Shown piece after piece: positions 28,055-37,462 of a DNA stretch of 64,000 nucleotides. Origin of the DNA: Pseudomonas protegens (GTDB taxonomy: Bacteria; Pseudomonadota; Gammaproteobacteria; Pseudomonadales; Pseudomonadaceae); assembly GCF_003363755.1 (NCBI RefSeq), contig NZ_CP031396.1, positions 558,001 to 622,000 on the forward strand, read 5' to 3'. The notes under the pieces are model-generated. The model was not told where the DNA came from. It saw nothing but the letters and a program-made list of their open reading frames with translations, and ran no database searches. How positions within the stretch are numbered: position 1 is the first letter of the stretch; every line of letters starts with the position of its first letter. The position numbers and the translations under genes are program-made.

Positions 28055-29009
28055 GATCGATATTCTGTCCTTCGGGGAAACCATGGCCATGTTCGTCGCC
28101 GAGCACAGCGGCGACCTGGCCCGGGTCGAGCACTTTCACAAGCGCATTGCCGGGGCCGACAGCAACGTCGCCATCGGCCTGTCGCGCCTGGGTTTCAATG
28201 TGGCCTGGCTGAGCCGGGTCGGCAACGACTCCCTGGGACGCTTCGTGCTCGACACCTTGCAGGCCGAGGGCCTGGACTGCCGCTTCGTGCGCCGCGACCC
28301 GCTGCACCCTACCGGCTTTCAGCTCAAGTCCCGGGAAGACACCGGCGACGACCCGCGGGTGGAGTACTTCCGCCGCGGCTCGGCCGCCAGCCACCTGAGC
28401 CTCGACGACCTGGCCCCGGCCCTGCTCCAGGCCCGTCACCTGCACGCCACCGGCATTCCCCCGGCCCTTTCGGATTCGGCCCGGGAGCTGTCCGGCCACC
28501 TGATGCAGACCCAGCGCGCCAGCGGCCGCAGCGTGTCGTTCGACCCCAATCTGCGTCCCGGCCTGTGGGCCAGCGAGTCCCAGATGATCCGCGAGATCAA
28601 CCGCCTGGCGGCCCTGGCCCACTGGGTGCTGCCGGGCCTCGGCGAGGGCCGCCTGCTCACCGGGCGTGACGACCCGGCGGACATCGCCGCCTTCTACCTG
28701 GACCAGGGCGCCGAAGCGGTGGTGATCAAGCTCGGGGCCCATGGTGCCTACTACCGCACCCATCTGGACGCCGGCTTCGTCGACGGTGTGCCGGTGGCCA
28801 AGGTGGTGGACACCGTCGGTGCCGGCGATGCCTTCGCCGTGGGCCTGATCAGCGCCCTGCTGGAAAGCCTCAGCGTGAGCGAGGCGGTGCAGCGGGCCAA
28901 TTGGCTGGGCAGCCGCGCAGTACAAAGCCGTGGCGACATGGAAGGCCTGCCCAGGCGCCACGAACTGCCCGACCAGGCAGCGCCCCTGAAAACCGCCTGC
29001 GCCTCATAG
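28047..29009 (+). CDS. kguK: 2-Ketogluconate kinase
   Basis: This 320-residue PfkB/ribokinase-family sugar kinase phosphorylates 2-ketogluconate at C6 in the cytoplasm. Family motifs are FGETMAMF at the N-terminus, GADSNVAIGLSRLG, and the C-terminal signature VDTVGAGDAFAVGL with the catalytic aspartate (about residue 259). It overlaps kguE by 8 bp and is followed by the transporter gene after 82 bp. The assignment rests on both sequence family and operon context. Confidence 0.94.
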   Translation: MSEIDILSFGETMAMFVAEHSGDLARVEHFHKRIAGADSNVAIGLSRLGFNVAWLSRVGNDSLGRFVLDTLQAEGLDCRFVRRDPLHPTGFQLKSREDTGDDPRVEYFRRGSAASHLSLDDLAPALLQARHLHATGIPPALSDSARELSGHLMQTQRASGRSVSFDPNLRPGLWASESQMIREINRLAALAHWVLPGLGEGRLLTGRDDPADIAAFYLDQGAEAVVIKLGAHGAYYRTHLDAGFVDGVPVAKVVDTVGAGDAFAVGLISALLESLSVSEAVQRANWLGSRAVQSRGDMEGLPRRHELPDQAAPLKTACAS

Positions 29010-29091
29010 CAGCTGGCGTACCGGCTCATCCGGGAAACGAACACCCAGAACCACCTGTTGCGACAAAAACAACAAGCTCAGGAGAACTTTC

Positions 29092-30387
29092 ATGGACACG
29101 CTCAAACTCGCCGCCCGCCGCTGGTGGTACATCATGCCCATCGTCTTCATCACCTACAGCCTGGCCTACCTGGACCGTGCCAACTACGGCTTTGCCGCCG
29201 CCTCCGGGATGGCCGACGACTTGCAGATCACCCCGGGGCTGTCCTCGCTTTTGGGGGCGCTGTTCTTCCTCGGCTACTTCTTCTTCCAGGTGCCGGGTGC
29301 GATCTACGCGCAAAAACGCAGCGTGAAGAAGCTGATCTTCGTCAGCCTGATCCTCTGGGGCGGCCTGGCCACCCTCACCGGGATCGTGTCCAACGCCTAC
29401 ACGCTGATCGCCATCCGCTTCATGCTCGGGGTGGTGGAGGCCGCGGTGATGCCGGCGATGCTGGTGTACCTGTGCCACTGGTTCACCCGGGCCGAACGCT
29501 CCCGGGCCAACACCTTCCTGATCCTCGGCAACCCGGTGACCATGCTTTGGATGTCGGTGGTCTCAGGCTATCTGGTGGAGCATTTCAGCTGGCGCTGGAT
29601 GTTCATCATCGAGGGTTTGCCGGCGGTGCTCTGGGCCTTTATCTGGTGGCGCCTGGCCGATGACCGGCCCAGCCAGGCCCAGTGGCTCAGCGACCAGGAG
29701 AAGCAGGACCTGGAAAGCGCCCTGGCCGCCGAACAGCAGGGCATCAAGGCGGTGAAGAACTACGCCGAGGCCTTCCGCTCGCCCAAGGTGATCATCCTCG
29801 CCCTGCAGTTTTTCTGCTGGAGCATCGGGGTCTACGGTTTCGTCCTGTGGTTGCCTTCGATCCTCAAGCACGGCGCGCAAATGGACATGGTGGAGGCCGG
29901 CTGGCTCTCGGCCCTGCCCTACCTGGCGGCGGTGATCGCCATGCTCGGGGTGTCCTGGGGCTCGGACCGGACCCAGAAACGCAAGCGCTTCGTCTGGCCG
30001 CCGCTGCTGGTGGCCGCCATCGCCTTCTACGCCTCCTACCTGCTGGGCGCCGAACACTTCTGGTGGTCCTACGGGCTGCTGGTAATCGCCGGAGCCTGCA
30101 TGTACGCGCCCTATGGGCCGTTCTTCGCCATCGTTCCGGAGATTCTCCCGGCCAACGTCGCCGGCGGCGCCATGGCCCTGATCAACAGCATGGGCGCCCT
30201 GGGCTCCTTCGGCGGCTCCTATCTGGTGGGTTACCTGAACAGCGCCACCGGCTCGCCGGGGATGTCCTACCTGCTGATGAGCGGCGCCCTGCTGCTCTCG
30301 GTGCTACTGACCCTGCTGCTGACACCCGGCGCCGGAGCGCCTCGGGCCAAGGGCCTGCCCCTGCCGCGCCGCCTGGCCCACTCCTGA
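29092..30387 (+). CDS. kguT: 2-Ketogluconate transporter, MFS
   Basis: This 431-residue permease of the major facilitator superfamily (anion:cation symporter group) has twelve predicted helices. It opens with VFITYSLAYLDRANYGFAAA, whose DR-N-G pattern is typical of sugar-acid permeases. AGGAG lies 8 bases before the ATG. Its place between the kinase and reductase genes of a PtxS-controlled operon supports 2-ketogluconate uptake across the inner membrane. Confidence 0.93.
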   Translation: MDTLKLAARRWWYIMPIVFITYSLAYLDRANYGFAAASGMADDLQITPGLSSLLGALFFLGYFFFQVPGAIYAQKRSVKKLIFVSLILWGGLATLTGIVSNAYTLIAIRFMLGVVEAAVMPAMLVYLCHWFTRAERSRANTFLILGNPVTMLWMSVVSGYLVEHFSWRWMFIIEGLPAVLWAFIWWRLADDRPSQAQWLSDQEKQDLESALAAEQQGIKAVKNYAEAFRSPKVIILALQFFCWSIGVYGFVLWLPSILKHGAQMDMVEAGWLSALPYLAAVIAMLGVSWGSDRTQKRKRFVWPPLLVAAIAFYASYLLGAEHFWWSYGLLVIAGACMYAPYGPFFAIVPEILPANVAGGAMALINSMGALGSFGGSYLVGYLNSATGSPGMSYLLMSGALLLSVLLTLLLTPGAGAPRAKGLPLPRRLAHS

Positions 30388-30406
30388 ACTGCCACAGAGA
30401 ACCGTC

Positions 30407-31402
30407 ATGAAAAAACACCTGGTGCTGTACAAGAAACTCTCGCCGTCGCTGATGGCGCGCCTGCAGGAACAGACCGAGGTCACCCTGATCGAGGACCTGG
30501 GCCCAACCGGCCTCAAGGCCCTGCGCCAGGCCCTGCCCAGCGCCGACGGCCTGCTGGGGGCCAGCCTGCGCCTGGACGCCGAACTGCTGGACCTGGCGCC
30601 GCGCCTGCAAGCGGTGGCCAGTGTCTCGGTGGGGGTCGACAACTACGACATCGACTACCTGACCCGACGCGGGATTCTGCTGAGCAACACTCCGGACGTG
30701 CTCACCGAAACCACCGCCGACACCGGTTTCGCCCTGATCCTGGCCACCGCCCGGCGCGTGGTGGAACTGGCCAATCTGGTGCGCGCCGGGCAATGGAACC
30801 GCAACATCGGACCGCTGCATTTCGGCAGCGACGTGCACGGCAAGACCCTGGGCATCATCGGCATGGGGCGCATTGGCGAGGCGTTGGCCCAGCGTGGACA
30901 TTTCGGTTTCGGCATGCCGCTGATCTACCACAGCAACAGCCCCAAGCCGGCGGTGGAGCAACGTTTCAATGCCCGCTACCGCAGCCTGGAGCAACTGCTG
31001 CAAGAGGCCGACTTCATCTGCCTGACCTTGCCCTTGACCGAGAAAACCCAAGGGCTGATTGGCCGTCGTGAACTGGCGCTGATGCGTCCGCAAAGCATCT
31101 TCATCAATATTTCCCGAGGCAAGGTGGTGGACGAAGCGGCCTTGATCGAAGCCTTGCAGGAACGACGGATACGCGGCGCCGGGCTGGACGTGTTCGAGCG
31201 CGAACCGCTGGACCACCGCTCACCGCTGCTGCAATTGCCCAATGTGGTGGCCACGCCGCACATCGGTTCGGCCACCCACGAAACCCGTGAAGCCATGGCT
31301 CGCTGCGCGGTGGACAACCTGCTGGCAGCCCTGTCGGGGCAGCGCCCAGCCAATCTGGTGAACAGCGCCGCCTGGACCGCTCCATCGCAGCGTCAGGCCT
31401 AA
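30407..31402 (+). CDS. kguD: 2-Ketogluconate-6-phosphate reductase
   Basis: This 331-residue D-2-hydroxyacid dehydrogenase reduces 2-keto-6-phosphogluconate to 6-phosphogluconate. The NAD(P) Rossmann motif is LGIIGMGRIGEALAQR. The catalytic Arg, Glu and His lie in NISRGKVVDE, GLDVFEREPL and TPHIGSAT. It is the last gene of the kgu operon, 19 bp after kguT. REP elements follow it, and the next gene is convergent. Confidence 0.94.
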   Translation: MKKHLVLYKKLSPSLMARLQEQTEVTLIEDLGPTGLKALRQALPSADGLLGASLRLDAELLDLAPRLQAVASVSVGVDNYDIDYLTRRGILLSNTPDVLTETTADTGFALILATARRVVELANLVRAGQWNRNIGPLHFGSDVHGKTLGIIGMGRIGEALAQRGHFGFGMPLIYHSNSPKPAVEQRFNARYRSLEQLLQEADFICLTLPLTEKTQGLIGRRELALMRPQSIFINISRGKVVDEAALIEALQERRIRGAGLDVFEREPLDHRSPLLQLPNVVATPHIGSATHETREAMARCAVDNLLAALSGQRPANLVNSAAWTAPSQRQA

Positions 31403-31435
31403 CCGCCGCGAGCCCCTGGCGAACACCTCTGCAAC

Positions 31436-31496
31436 CGCGGGCTTGCCGGCAAACGCGTTCGCCAGGGCGGTGCATGACAGGCAAGCCGGCGCCTAC
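31436..31496. repeat. REP pair between kguD and aminotransferase
   Basis: GCGGGCTTGCCGGCAAACGC (31437 on) and the inverted GCAAGCCGGCGCCTAC (31481-31496) form a REP doublet between two convergent genes. The inverted copy contains the stop codon of the aminotransferase gene (31493-31495). Confidence 0.8.
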
Positions 31497-32692
31497 AGGT
31501 GGAGGGTTGCGGGGCGTTGTTCGAGAATCTGCTCGGTGCAGCGGGCAATGCGCCGGCAGGCCTCGGCCAGGCGCTCGCAGTCCAGCACCAGGCCGATGCG
31601 AATGTGGCCCGCGGCGCTGGGGCCGAAGGCTTCACCGGCCAGTACCGAAACGCCATGGTCGTCCAGCAAGCGGTCGGCAAAGCCCTGGGCGTCCAGCCCG
31701 GTGCGGCGTACATCCACCATGACGAACATGCCGCCATCCGGGCAGATCGGGGTCAGCCCCGGGCACTGGTCCAGCAGCGCGCACACCAGGTCCCGGCGCC
31801 GTCGGTACTCGTCGCGCATCTGCGCCAGCTCCGGCAGGTCGCTGTCCAGGGCCACCACTGCGGCGTTCTGCACAAAATCCGGCAGGCCGTACAGCATGCA
31901 CAGGGCCAGGTTGCTCAGGTGCCCGGCCAGGGTCGGTGGGGCAATCACCCAGCCCACCCGCCAGCCGCTCATGGCATGGGACTTGGACAGGCTGTTGATG
32001 GTGGCCGTGCGCTCGCCCATGCGCGGCAGGCTGCCGGGGCTAAAGTGCTGGCCCTGGTACAGCAGGTCGCAATAGACCTCGTCGGAAATCAGCCACAAGT
32101 CGTGGGCAAAGCACAGCCGCGCCAGTGCTTGCCAGTCGTCGAGGGACAGGCTCGCGCCCGACGGGTTGTTCGGGCTGTTGAGCAACATGGCCCGGGTGCG
32201 CGGGGTGATCCGCGCCGCCATGTCCCGCGGATCGACGCGAAAGCCCTGCTCGGCCCGCACCGGCACCGGCACGATGCGGGCCCCGCAGGCGCCGAACACG
32301 CCTTCGTAGGTGACGTACATGGGCTCGGCCACCAGCACCTCGTCCCCGGGATTGAGCAGGCACTGGGCCACGGAAAACACCGCGCATTGGGCGCCCGGCA
32401 AAACCACCACATGCTCGGCGTCGACAATCTGTCCGCAGCGCTGATGATGGCGCCGGGCAATGCAGCTGCGCAGCGCCAGGTTGCCGCGCACGTCCGAATA
32501 GTGGGTATCGCCGGCCAGCAGGCTGTCGATCGCGGCCTGGACCACGGGCCTGGGGGTATCGAAATCCGGGTCGCCAATGGTCAGCAGCAACACATCCCGC
32601 CCCTGCTCGCGCAGGGCCAGGGCCCGGTAGTGGATGTTCCAGGCAGCGGAACCTTCTCCGACAATCCGTTGGGTCAGGGCTGAGTAGCGCAT
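31493..32692 (-). CDS. PLP-dependent class I/II aminotransferase
   Basis: This 399-residue fold-type I aminotransferase has the PLP lysine in INSLSKSHAMSGWRVGW, the cofactor-binding aspartate/tyrosine region LISDEVYCDLLY, NSPNNPSGA, and the arginine of GHIRIGLV that would bind the substrate carboxylate. The start at 32692 (MRYSALTQRIV) is supported by GGAGAAAGCG upstream. The donor/acceptor pair is not determined. Its position beside hpaB makes an aromatic amino acid such as tyrosine conceivable, but nothing in the sequence proves it. The TAG stop is provided by a REP element. Confidence 0.88.
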   Translation of the reverse strand: MRYSALTQRIVGEGSAAWNIHYRALALREQGRDVLLLTIGDPDFDTPRPVVQAAIDSLLAGDTHYSDVRGNLALRSCIARRHHQRCGQIVDAEHVVVLPGAQCAVFSVAQCLLNPGDEVLVAEPMYVTYEGVFGACGARIVPVPVRAEQGFRVDPRDMAARITPRTRAMLLNSPNNPSGASLSLDDWQALARLCFAHDLWLISDEVYCDLLYQGQHFSPGSLPRMGERTATINSLSKSHAMSGWRVGWVIAPPTLAGHLSNLALCMLYGLPDFVQNAAVVALDSDLPELAQMRDEYRRRRDLVCALLDQCPGLTPICPDGGMFVMVDVRRTGLDAQGFADRLLDDHGVSVLAGEAFGPSAAGHIRIGLVLDCERLAEACRRIARCTEQILEQRPATLHL

Positions 32693-32777
32693 CGCTTTCT
32701 CCATGCAAGATGCTTCAGCCAAAACCCTAGGTGCTGGCGGGGCACTCGTCGAGCGCCCGGCCCCACCGTTCGCGCCC

Positions 32778-34403
32778 TTAGACCACGAAGCGCGCCACCA
32801 TGGCGTTGAGATCCACCGCCAGGCGCGACAGTTCATGACTGGCTGAACTGGTCTGGTTGGCCCCGGCCGCCGACTGGATCGCCAGGTCACGGATGTTCAC
32901 CAGGTTGCGGTCCACCTCGCGGGACACCTGGGCCTGTTCTTCCGAGGCACTGGCGATCACCAGGTTGCGCTCGTTGATCTGATTGATGGATTCGGCGATC
33001 TGCTCCAGGGACTCGCCAGCGGCGCGGGCCAGCTCCAGGGTGCTCTGGGTCCGCCGGTTGCTCTGCTGCATGGACTCCACCGCTTCGCCGGTGCCGTTCT
33101 GGATACCGGCCACCATCTTCTCGATTTCCTGGGTCGACTGGGCGGTGCGATGGGCCAGGGCCCGCACCTCGTCGGCCACCACGGCAAAGCCACGCCCGGC
33201 CTCGCCGGCACGGGCCGCTTCGATGGCGGCGTTAAGCGCCAGCAGGTTGGTCTGCTCGGCGATGGCGCGGATCACGTCCAGCACCTTGCCGATGTCCCGG
33301 CCCTGGGTCGCCAGGCCTTCGATCATCACCGAGGTGTTTTGCACGTCATGGGCCATGGTCTGGATCGCCTCGACGGTCTGCACCACACGGTCGCGGCCTT
33401 CGCGGGCGGCCTGGGTCGACTGCTGGGACGCCTCGGAAGTGGACACTGCGTTGCGTGCCACCTCTTCCACTGCTGCGGTCATTTCGTTGACTGCGGTGGC
33501 GGCCTGTTCGATCTCGGTGTTCTGCTGCTGCACGCCGCGAGAGGCTTCCTCGGTCACTGCGCTGAGTTCTTCCGAGGCCGAAGCCAGCTGGGTCGCCGAG
33601 CCGGCGATCTGCTCGATGGTGCGGCGCAGGCTGGCCTGCATCTGCGCCAGGGCGCGCAACAGGCGTGCCGGCTCGTCCTGACCGTCGACCTCGATGGCCT
33701 GGCGCAGGTTGCCGCCGGCGATCACCTCGGCGACGTTGAGGGCCTTGTTCAGGGGGGTGACGATGCTGCGGGTCAACAACAGCGCCAGCACGATGGTCAG
33801 CAATGCGGCCAGCAGCGCGACGATGACGATCCCGGCAATGGCACTGTCGTAGTGCTCGCCGGCCGCCTTGGAGGCACTCTTGGCGCCCGCGGCATTGATC
33901 GCGATGAGCTTGTTCAACTGCTCGCCCATCTGATCGGTGCCGTCCTTGATCCGGGTGTTGATCAAGGTGCGCAGCTCCTCCAGCTTGTCCTGGCGTGACA
34001 GCTCGAGCATCTCCTTCTGCGCCAGCAGGTAATTGTCCAGGGTCGCGCTGAAGGTCTTGTACAGCGCCACTTCCTCCGGGCCCGCCGGCAACGCCGCGTA
34101 GCTGGCCTGGGCCTGCCTGGCCTTGTCCACCAGCACACCGATGCGGGTCTGGGCTTCGGCAAGGCCGGCCGGCTCGCGGTTCACCAGCACGCGAAATGAC
34201 AGAATCCGCAGGCGCAGGACGTTCTCGGTCAGGTTGCCCAGATAACCGACGCTGGGCAGCTGATTGCTTTCCATTTCCAGGGACGCGTCGCGGATGATCG
34301 ACATGCGGTTCACCGCAAATACGCCCAACACCATGACCAGCAGGGCAATAAAGGCAAAACCGAGGAAAGCACGCGGGGCGATATTCAGGTTACGCAAGGA
34401 CAT
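32778..34403 (-). CDS. Methyl-accepting chemotaxis protein
   Basis: This 541-residue transducer has N-terminal helix 1 ([19 protein letters not shown]), a periplasmic four-helix-bundle-type sensor domain (about 40-185), helix 2 ([20 protein letters not shown]) and HAMP. The cytoplasmic signalling domain carries the highly conserved hairpin tip [20 protein letters not shown]. The small 4HB-type sensor suits receptors for organic acids or aromatic acids. It is divergent from hpaB and shares its upstream region, so 4-HPA or a related aromatic is a reasonable candidate ligand; that is inference. The start at 34403 (MSLRNLNIA) fits the family, although the ribosome site is weak. Confidence 0.9.
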   Translation of the reverse strand: MSLRNLNIAPRAFLGFAFIALLVMVLGVFAVNRMSIIRDASLEMESNQLPSVGYLGNLTENVLRLRILSFRVLVNREPAGLAEAQTRIGVLVDKARQAQASYAALPAGPEEVALYKTFSATLDNYLLAQKEMLELSRQDKLEELRTLINTRIKDGTDQMGEQLNKLIAINAAGAKSASKAAGEHYDSAIAGIVIVALLAALLTIVLALLLTRSIVTPLNKALNVAEVIAGGNLRQAIEVDGQDEPARLLRALAQMQASLRRTIEQIAGSATQLASASEELSAVTEEASRGVQQQNTEIEQAATAVNEMTAAVEEVARNAVSTSEASQQSTQAAREGRDRVVQTVEAIQTMAHDVQNTSVMIEGLATQGRDIGKVLDVIRAIAEQTNLLALNAAIEAARAGEAGRGFAVVADEVRALAHRTAQSTQEIEKMVAGIQNGTGEAVESMQQSNRRTQSTLELARAAGESLEQIAESINQINERNLVIASASEEQAQVSREVDRNLVNIRDLAIQSAAGANQTSSASHELSRLAVDLNAMVARFVV

Positions 34404-34781
34404 AGGACGAGTCTCGAAGGAGAACGGGGCGGCGAGCATCCATGCCCTTATCGGCCGACGCATCAGGACTGCATCGACGAGGGACACCACGGAAAGAGCG
34501 TCCATGGGCCTATCAGAGATATCGGCCGAACTTGAGCTTTCATCTGTCTGATTGGCAAAAATATTTCGAAATGTGCCCCCTGTGTCAGGCCTGAGACAAC
34601 ACAACGTGAAGTGAATCGATAAAGCCGTGATTCGCCGCGCCAGAACAGTGCGCCGTACCCAGCCCGAGAGCGCCAACGCGCCCTATGAAAAGTGCAATTC
34701 ATTCGCCGTAAAAGCCATTTTTTCAGCGCCCGCCCCTGCCCATCATGGCCCCAGTCAATAAAAACAACGCCGAGACTGGAT
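34404..34781. promoter_or_regulatory. Divergent promoter region, MCP / hpaB
   Basis: This 378-bp region must contain the hpaBC promoter and the chemoreceptor promoter. Notable items are TCAGGCCTGA (about 34586) and GAATC-N11-GATTC (about 34613-34633), both possible regulator sites. Neither is recognised as a known operator. The half-sites of the hpaG operator (CGTTAAT) are absent. Confidence 0.45.
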
Positions 34782-36344
34782 ATGAAACCTGAAGACTTTC
34801 GTGCCGCAACCGACCGCCCGCTGACCGGTGCCGAATACCTGGCCAGCCTGCGCGATGATCGTGAAATCTACATTTATGGCGACCGGGTCAAGGACGTCAC
34901 CACCCACCCGGCCTTCCGCAACTCGGCGGCCTCCATGGCCCGCCTGTACGACGCCCTGCACGACCCGGCCACCCAGTCACAACTGTGCTGGGACACCGAC
35001 ACCGGCAACGGCGGCTACACCCACAAATTCTTCCGCTCGGCGAAAAGCCCCGATGAACTGCGCCAGCAGCGCGATGCCATCGCCGACTGGTCGCGCCTGA
35101 CCTACGGCTGGATGGGCCGCAGCCCCGACTACAAGGCCGCCTTCGGCAGCGCCCTGGGGGCCAACCCGGAGTTCTACGGGCGCTTCGCGGACAACGCCCG
35201 CACCTGGTACAAGCGCATCCAGGAAGCCTGCCTCTACCTCAACCACGCCATCGTCAACCCGCCCATCGACCGCGACAAGCCGGTGGATCAGGTCAAGGAC
35301 GTGTTCATCTCGGTGGACCAGGAAGTCGAGGGCGGGATCATTGTCAGCGGCGCCAAGGTGGTGGCCACCAACTCGGCCCTGACCCACTACAACTTCGTCG
35401 GCCAGGGCTCGGCCCAGCTGCTGGGGGACAACACCGACTTCGCCCTGATGTTCATCGCCCCGATGAACACCCGCGGCATGAAGCTGATCTGCCGCCCGTC
35501 CTACGAACTGCAGGCGGGCATGACCGGCTCGCCCTTCGACTACCCGCTGTCCAGCCGCTTCGATGAGAACGACGCGATCCTGATCATGGACAAGGTGTTC
35601 ATCCCCTGGGAAAACGTGCTGATCTACCGCGACTTCGAGCGCTGCCGCCAGTGGTTCCCGCAAGGCGGTTTCGGTCGGCTGTTCCCCATGCAGGGCTGCA
35701 CCCGGCTGGCGGTCAAGCTGGACTTCATCACCGGGTTGCTGGTCAAGGCCCTGCAATGCACCGGCTCCCTGGAGTTTCGCGGGGTCCAGGCCCAGGTCGG
35801 CGAAGTGGTGGCCTGGCGCAACCTGTTCTGGTCGCTGACCGACGCCATGCACGGCAACGCCAGCGAATGGATGAACGGCGTCTACCTGCCCAGCACCCAG
35901 GCCCTGCAGGCCTACCGGGTGCTGGCGCCCCAGGCCTACACCGACATCAAGAAGATCATCGAGCAGGTGGTGGCCAGCGGCCTGATCTACCTGCCCTCCG
36001 GCTCCCGCGATCTCAAGGACCCGGTGCTCAACCAGTACCTCAGTACCTACTGCCGCGGCTCGGGGGGCATGGGCCACGAAGAGCGGATCAAGATTCTCAA
36101 GCTGCTGTGGGACGCCATCGGCACCGAGTTCGGCGGCCGCCACGAGCTGTACGAGATCAACTATGCCGGCAGCCAGGACGAGATCCGCATGCAGTGCCTG
36201 CGCCACGCCCAGGCCAGCGGCTCGATGAAGGCCATGACCGACCTGGTGGACAAATGCCTGGGCGACTACGACCTCGATGGCTGGACCGTGCCGCACCTGA
36301 GCAACCCCGACGACATCAACATGCTGGACCGCATCCGCCAGTAG
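34782..36344 (+). CDS. hpaB: 4-Hydroxyphenylacetate 3-monooxygenase, oxygenase subunit
   Basis: This 520-residue FADH2-dependent monooxygenase hydroxylates 4-hydroxyphenylacetate to 3,4-dihydroxyphenylacetate (homoprotocatechuate). It has the family's length and layout: N-terminal MKPEDFRAATDRPLTGAEYL, then the flavin- and substrate-binding core (HYNFVGQGSAQLLGDNTDFA, SYELQAGMTGSPFDYPLSSR) and a helical C-terminal domain with GTEFGGRHELYEINYAGSQD. It needs reduced FAD from HpaC, encoded 154 bp downstream. Here it lies about 17 kb from the rest of the meta-cleavage genes. The ATG at 34782 fits the family N-terminus. Confidence 0.95.
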   Translation: MKPEDFRAATDRPLTGAEYLASLRDDREIYIYGDRVKDVTTHPAFRNSAASMARLYDALHDPATQSQLCWDTDTGNGGYTHKFFRSAKSPDELRQQRDAIADWSRLTYGWMGRSPDYKAAFGSALGANPEFYGRFADNARTWYKRIQEACLYLNHAIVNPPIDRDKPVDQVKDVFISVDQEVEGGIIVSGAKVVATNSALTHYNFVGQGSAQLLGDNTDFALMFIAPMNTRGMKLICRPSYELQAGMTGSPFDYPLSSRFDENDAILIMDKVFIPWENVLIYRDFERCRQWFPQGGFGRLFPMQGCTRLAVKLDFITGLLVKALQCTGSLEFRGVQAQVGEVVAWRNLFWSLTDAMHGNASEWMNGVYLPSTQALQAYRVLAPQAYTDIKKIIEQVVASGLIYLPSGSRDLKDPVLNQYLSTYCRGSGGMGHEERIKILKLLWDAIGTEFGGRHELYEINYAGSQDEIRMQCLRHAQASGSMKAMTDLVDKCLGDYDLDGWTVPHLSNPDDINMLDRIRQ

Positions 36345-36345
36345 C

Positions 36346-36475
36346 CACGAGGCCGGCTCCTACGGAAAAGGCCAATGTCCACCTGTTGTCGTAGGAGCTG
36401 GCTTGCCAGCGAAAGCGCCCGCCAGAGCACCACAAGCTCCTCTTCGTCGGCAAGCTGGCTCCTGCAGCGCAATGC
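36346..36475. repeat. REP cluster between hpaB and hpaC
   Basis: GTAGGAGCTGGCTTGCCAGC (36391 on) is flanked by inverted relatives near 36350-36362 (GGCCGGCTCCTAC) and 36446-36475 (CGTCGGCAAGCTGGCTCCTG). They fill the hpaB-hpaC gap and could attenuate or stabilise the hpaB part of the transcript. Confidence 0.85.
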
Positions 36476-36498
36476 CCTGCGTCCATGAGGAATTCGTC

Positions 36499-37011
36499 AT
36501 GTCTGTACTCGATCCCAAGCAACTCGCCTTCCGCAACGCCATGGCCCACATGACCGCTGCGGTCAACGTCATCACCAGCAACGGCCCCGCCGGCCGTTGC
36601 GGCATCACCGCCACCGCGGTCTGCTCGGTCACCGACAGCCCGCCGACCCTGATGGTCTGCGTCAACCGCAACAGCGCCCTGAACCCGGTGTTCAAGGGCA
36701 ACGGCCATTTGTGCATCAACGTCCTCAGCGGCGAACACGAGGACGTGGCGCGGCATTTTGCCGGCATGACCGAGGTGGCCATGGACCAGCGCTTCGGCCT
36801 GCACCCCTGGCGCGACGGTCTGCAGGCCCTGCCGGTGCTGGAGGGCGCCCTGGCCAGCCTCCAGGGACGCATCACCGAGGTCCAGGAAATCGGCACCCAC
36901 TCGGTGATGCTGGTGGAACTGGATGAAATCAGCGTGCGCGAGCAAGGCGACTCGCTGGTGTATTTCAGCCGCTGCTTCCATCGCCTGCAGCGCCCTGGCC
37001 AGGCTGCCTGA
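36499..37011 (+). CDS. hpaC: 4-Hydroxyphenylacetate 3-monooxygenase, flavin reductase
   Basis: This 170-residue short-chain flavin reductase (HpaC family) uses NAD(P)H to supply free FADH2 to HpaB. It has the FMN/FAD-binding split-barrel pattern: FRNAMAHMTAAVNVITSNG, GRCGITATAVCSVTDSPPTL, and the C-terminal YFSRCFHRL. GAGGAATT precedes the ATG at 36499. It is separated from hpaB by a REP cluster, but the same orientation and function argue for a shared transcript. Confidence 0.94.
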   Translation: MSVLDPKQLAFRNAMAHMTAAVNVITSNGPAGRCGITATAVCSVTDSPPTLMVCVNRNSALNPVFKGNGHLCINVLSGEHEDVARHFAGMTEVAMDQRFGLHPWRDGLQALPVLEGALASLQGRITEVQEIGTHSVMLVELDEISVREQGDSLVYFSRCFHRLQRPGQAA

Positions 37012-37028
37012 ACGCCTCCCAGCCCTGG

Positions 37029-37379
37029 CTAGGATTCAAGGGGGTCCGGCTGATGCAGGCCGAAGCACACGCCCTGGGGATCGTGGCACTGGCAGAACCG
37101 ACCGAAACCGGGCTCGTGGGGACTGATGTCACCGGCCTGCCCCCCCAGAGCCCGGACCCGGGACACGCTGTCGGCCATGTCGCTGACCCGGAAATACACG
37201 ACCATGCGCGACTGCGGATCGTCGCCATGGACGCCGACCCGGATCGAGGGCGTCTGCAACCAGGCATCCTCCGTTGCACCCAACCGCTGCGGCGACCAGT
37301 CGAACAGGCGCTGGAAAAAAACCAGCGACTGCGGAGCGTCGGCAACCCCGATTTCCACATGAGAAAGACTACCTGGCAT
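37029..37379 (-). CDS. VOC-family (glyoxalase-like) protein
   Basis: This 116-residue single-domain protein has a vicinal-oxygen-chelate fold. Its first beta-alpha unit, LSHVEIGVADAPQSLVFFQR, has the metal-type histidine near the start, and the second half reads MVVYFRVSDMADSVSRVRAL and ends CQCHDPQGVCFGLHQPD. A GGAGG site lies before the ATG at 37379. It is encoded just downstream of an AraC-type regulator gene on the same strand (83 bp apart). Such pairs are common, so it is probably controlled by that regulator. The reaction is unknown; dioxygenase, isomerase and resistance roles all occur in the family. Confidence 0.82.
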   Translation of the reverse strand: MPGSLSHVEIGVADAPQSLVFFQRLFDWSPQRLGATEDAWLQTPSIRVGVHGDDPQSRMVVYFRVSDMADSVSRVRALGGQAGDISPHEPGFGRFCQCHDPQGVCFGLHQPDPLES

Positions 37380-37462
37380 ACATCCTCCACGTTCACAGAG
37401 ACAGAGCTGTCACTGTCCGCTGCAAAGGCTCGGCGGGTCTTGAATAAAACTGACCGGGGCAC

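Noticed and set aside
34519..34526. GCCGATAT on the minus strand upstream of the chemoreceptor gene, resembling a flagellar sigma-28 -10 box.
   Set aside because: No matching TAAAGTTT-like -35 element occurs at the required distance, so the match may be chance.
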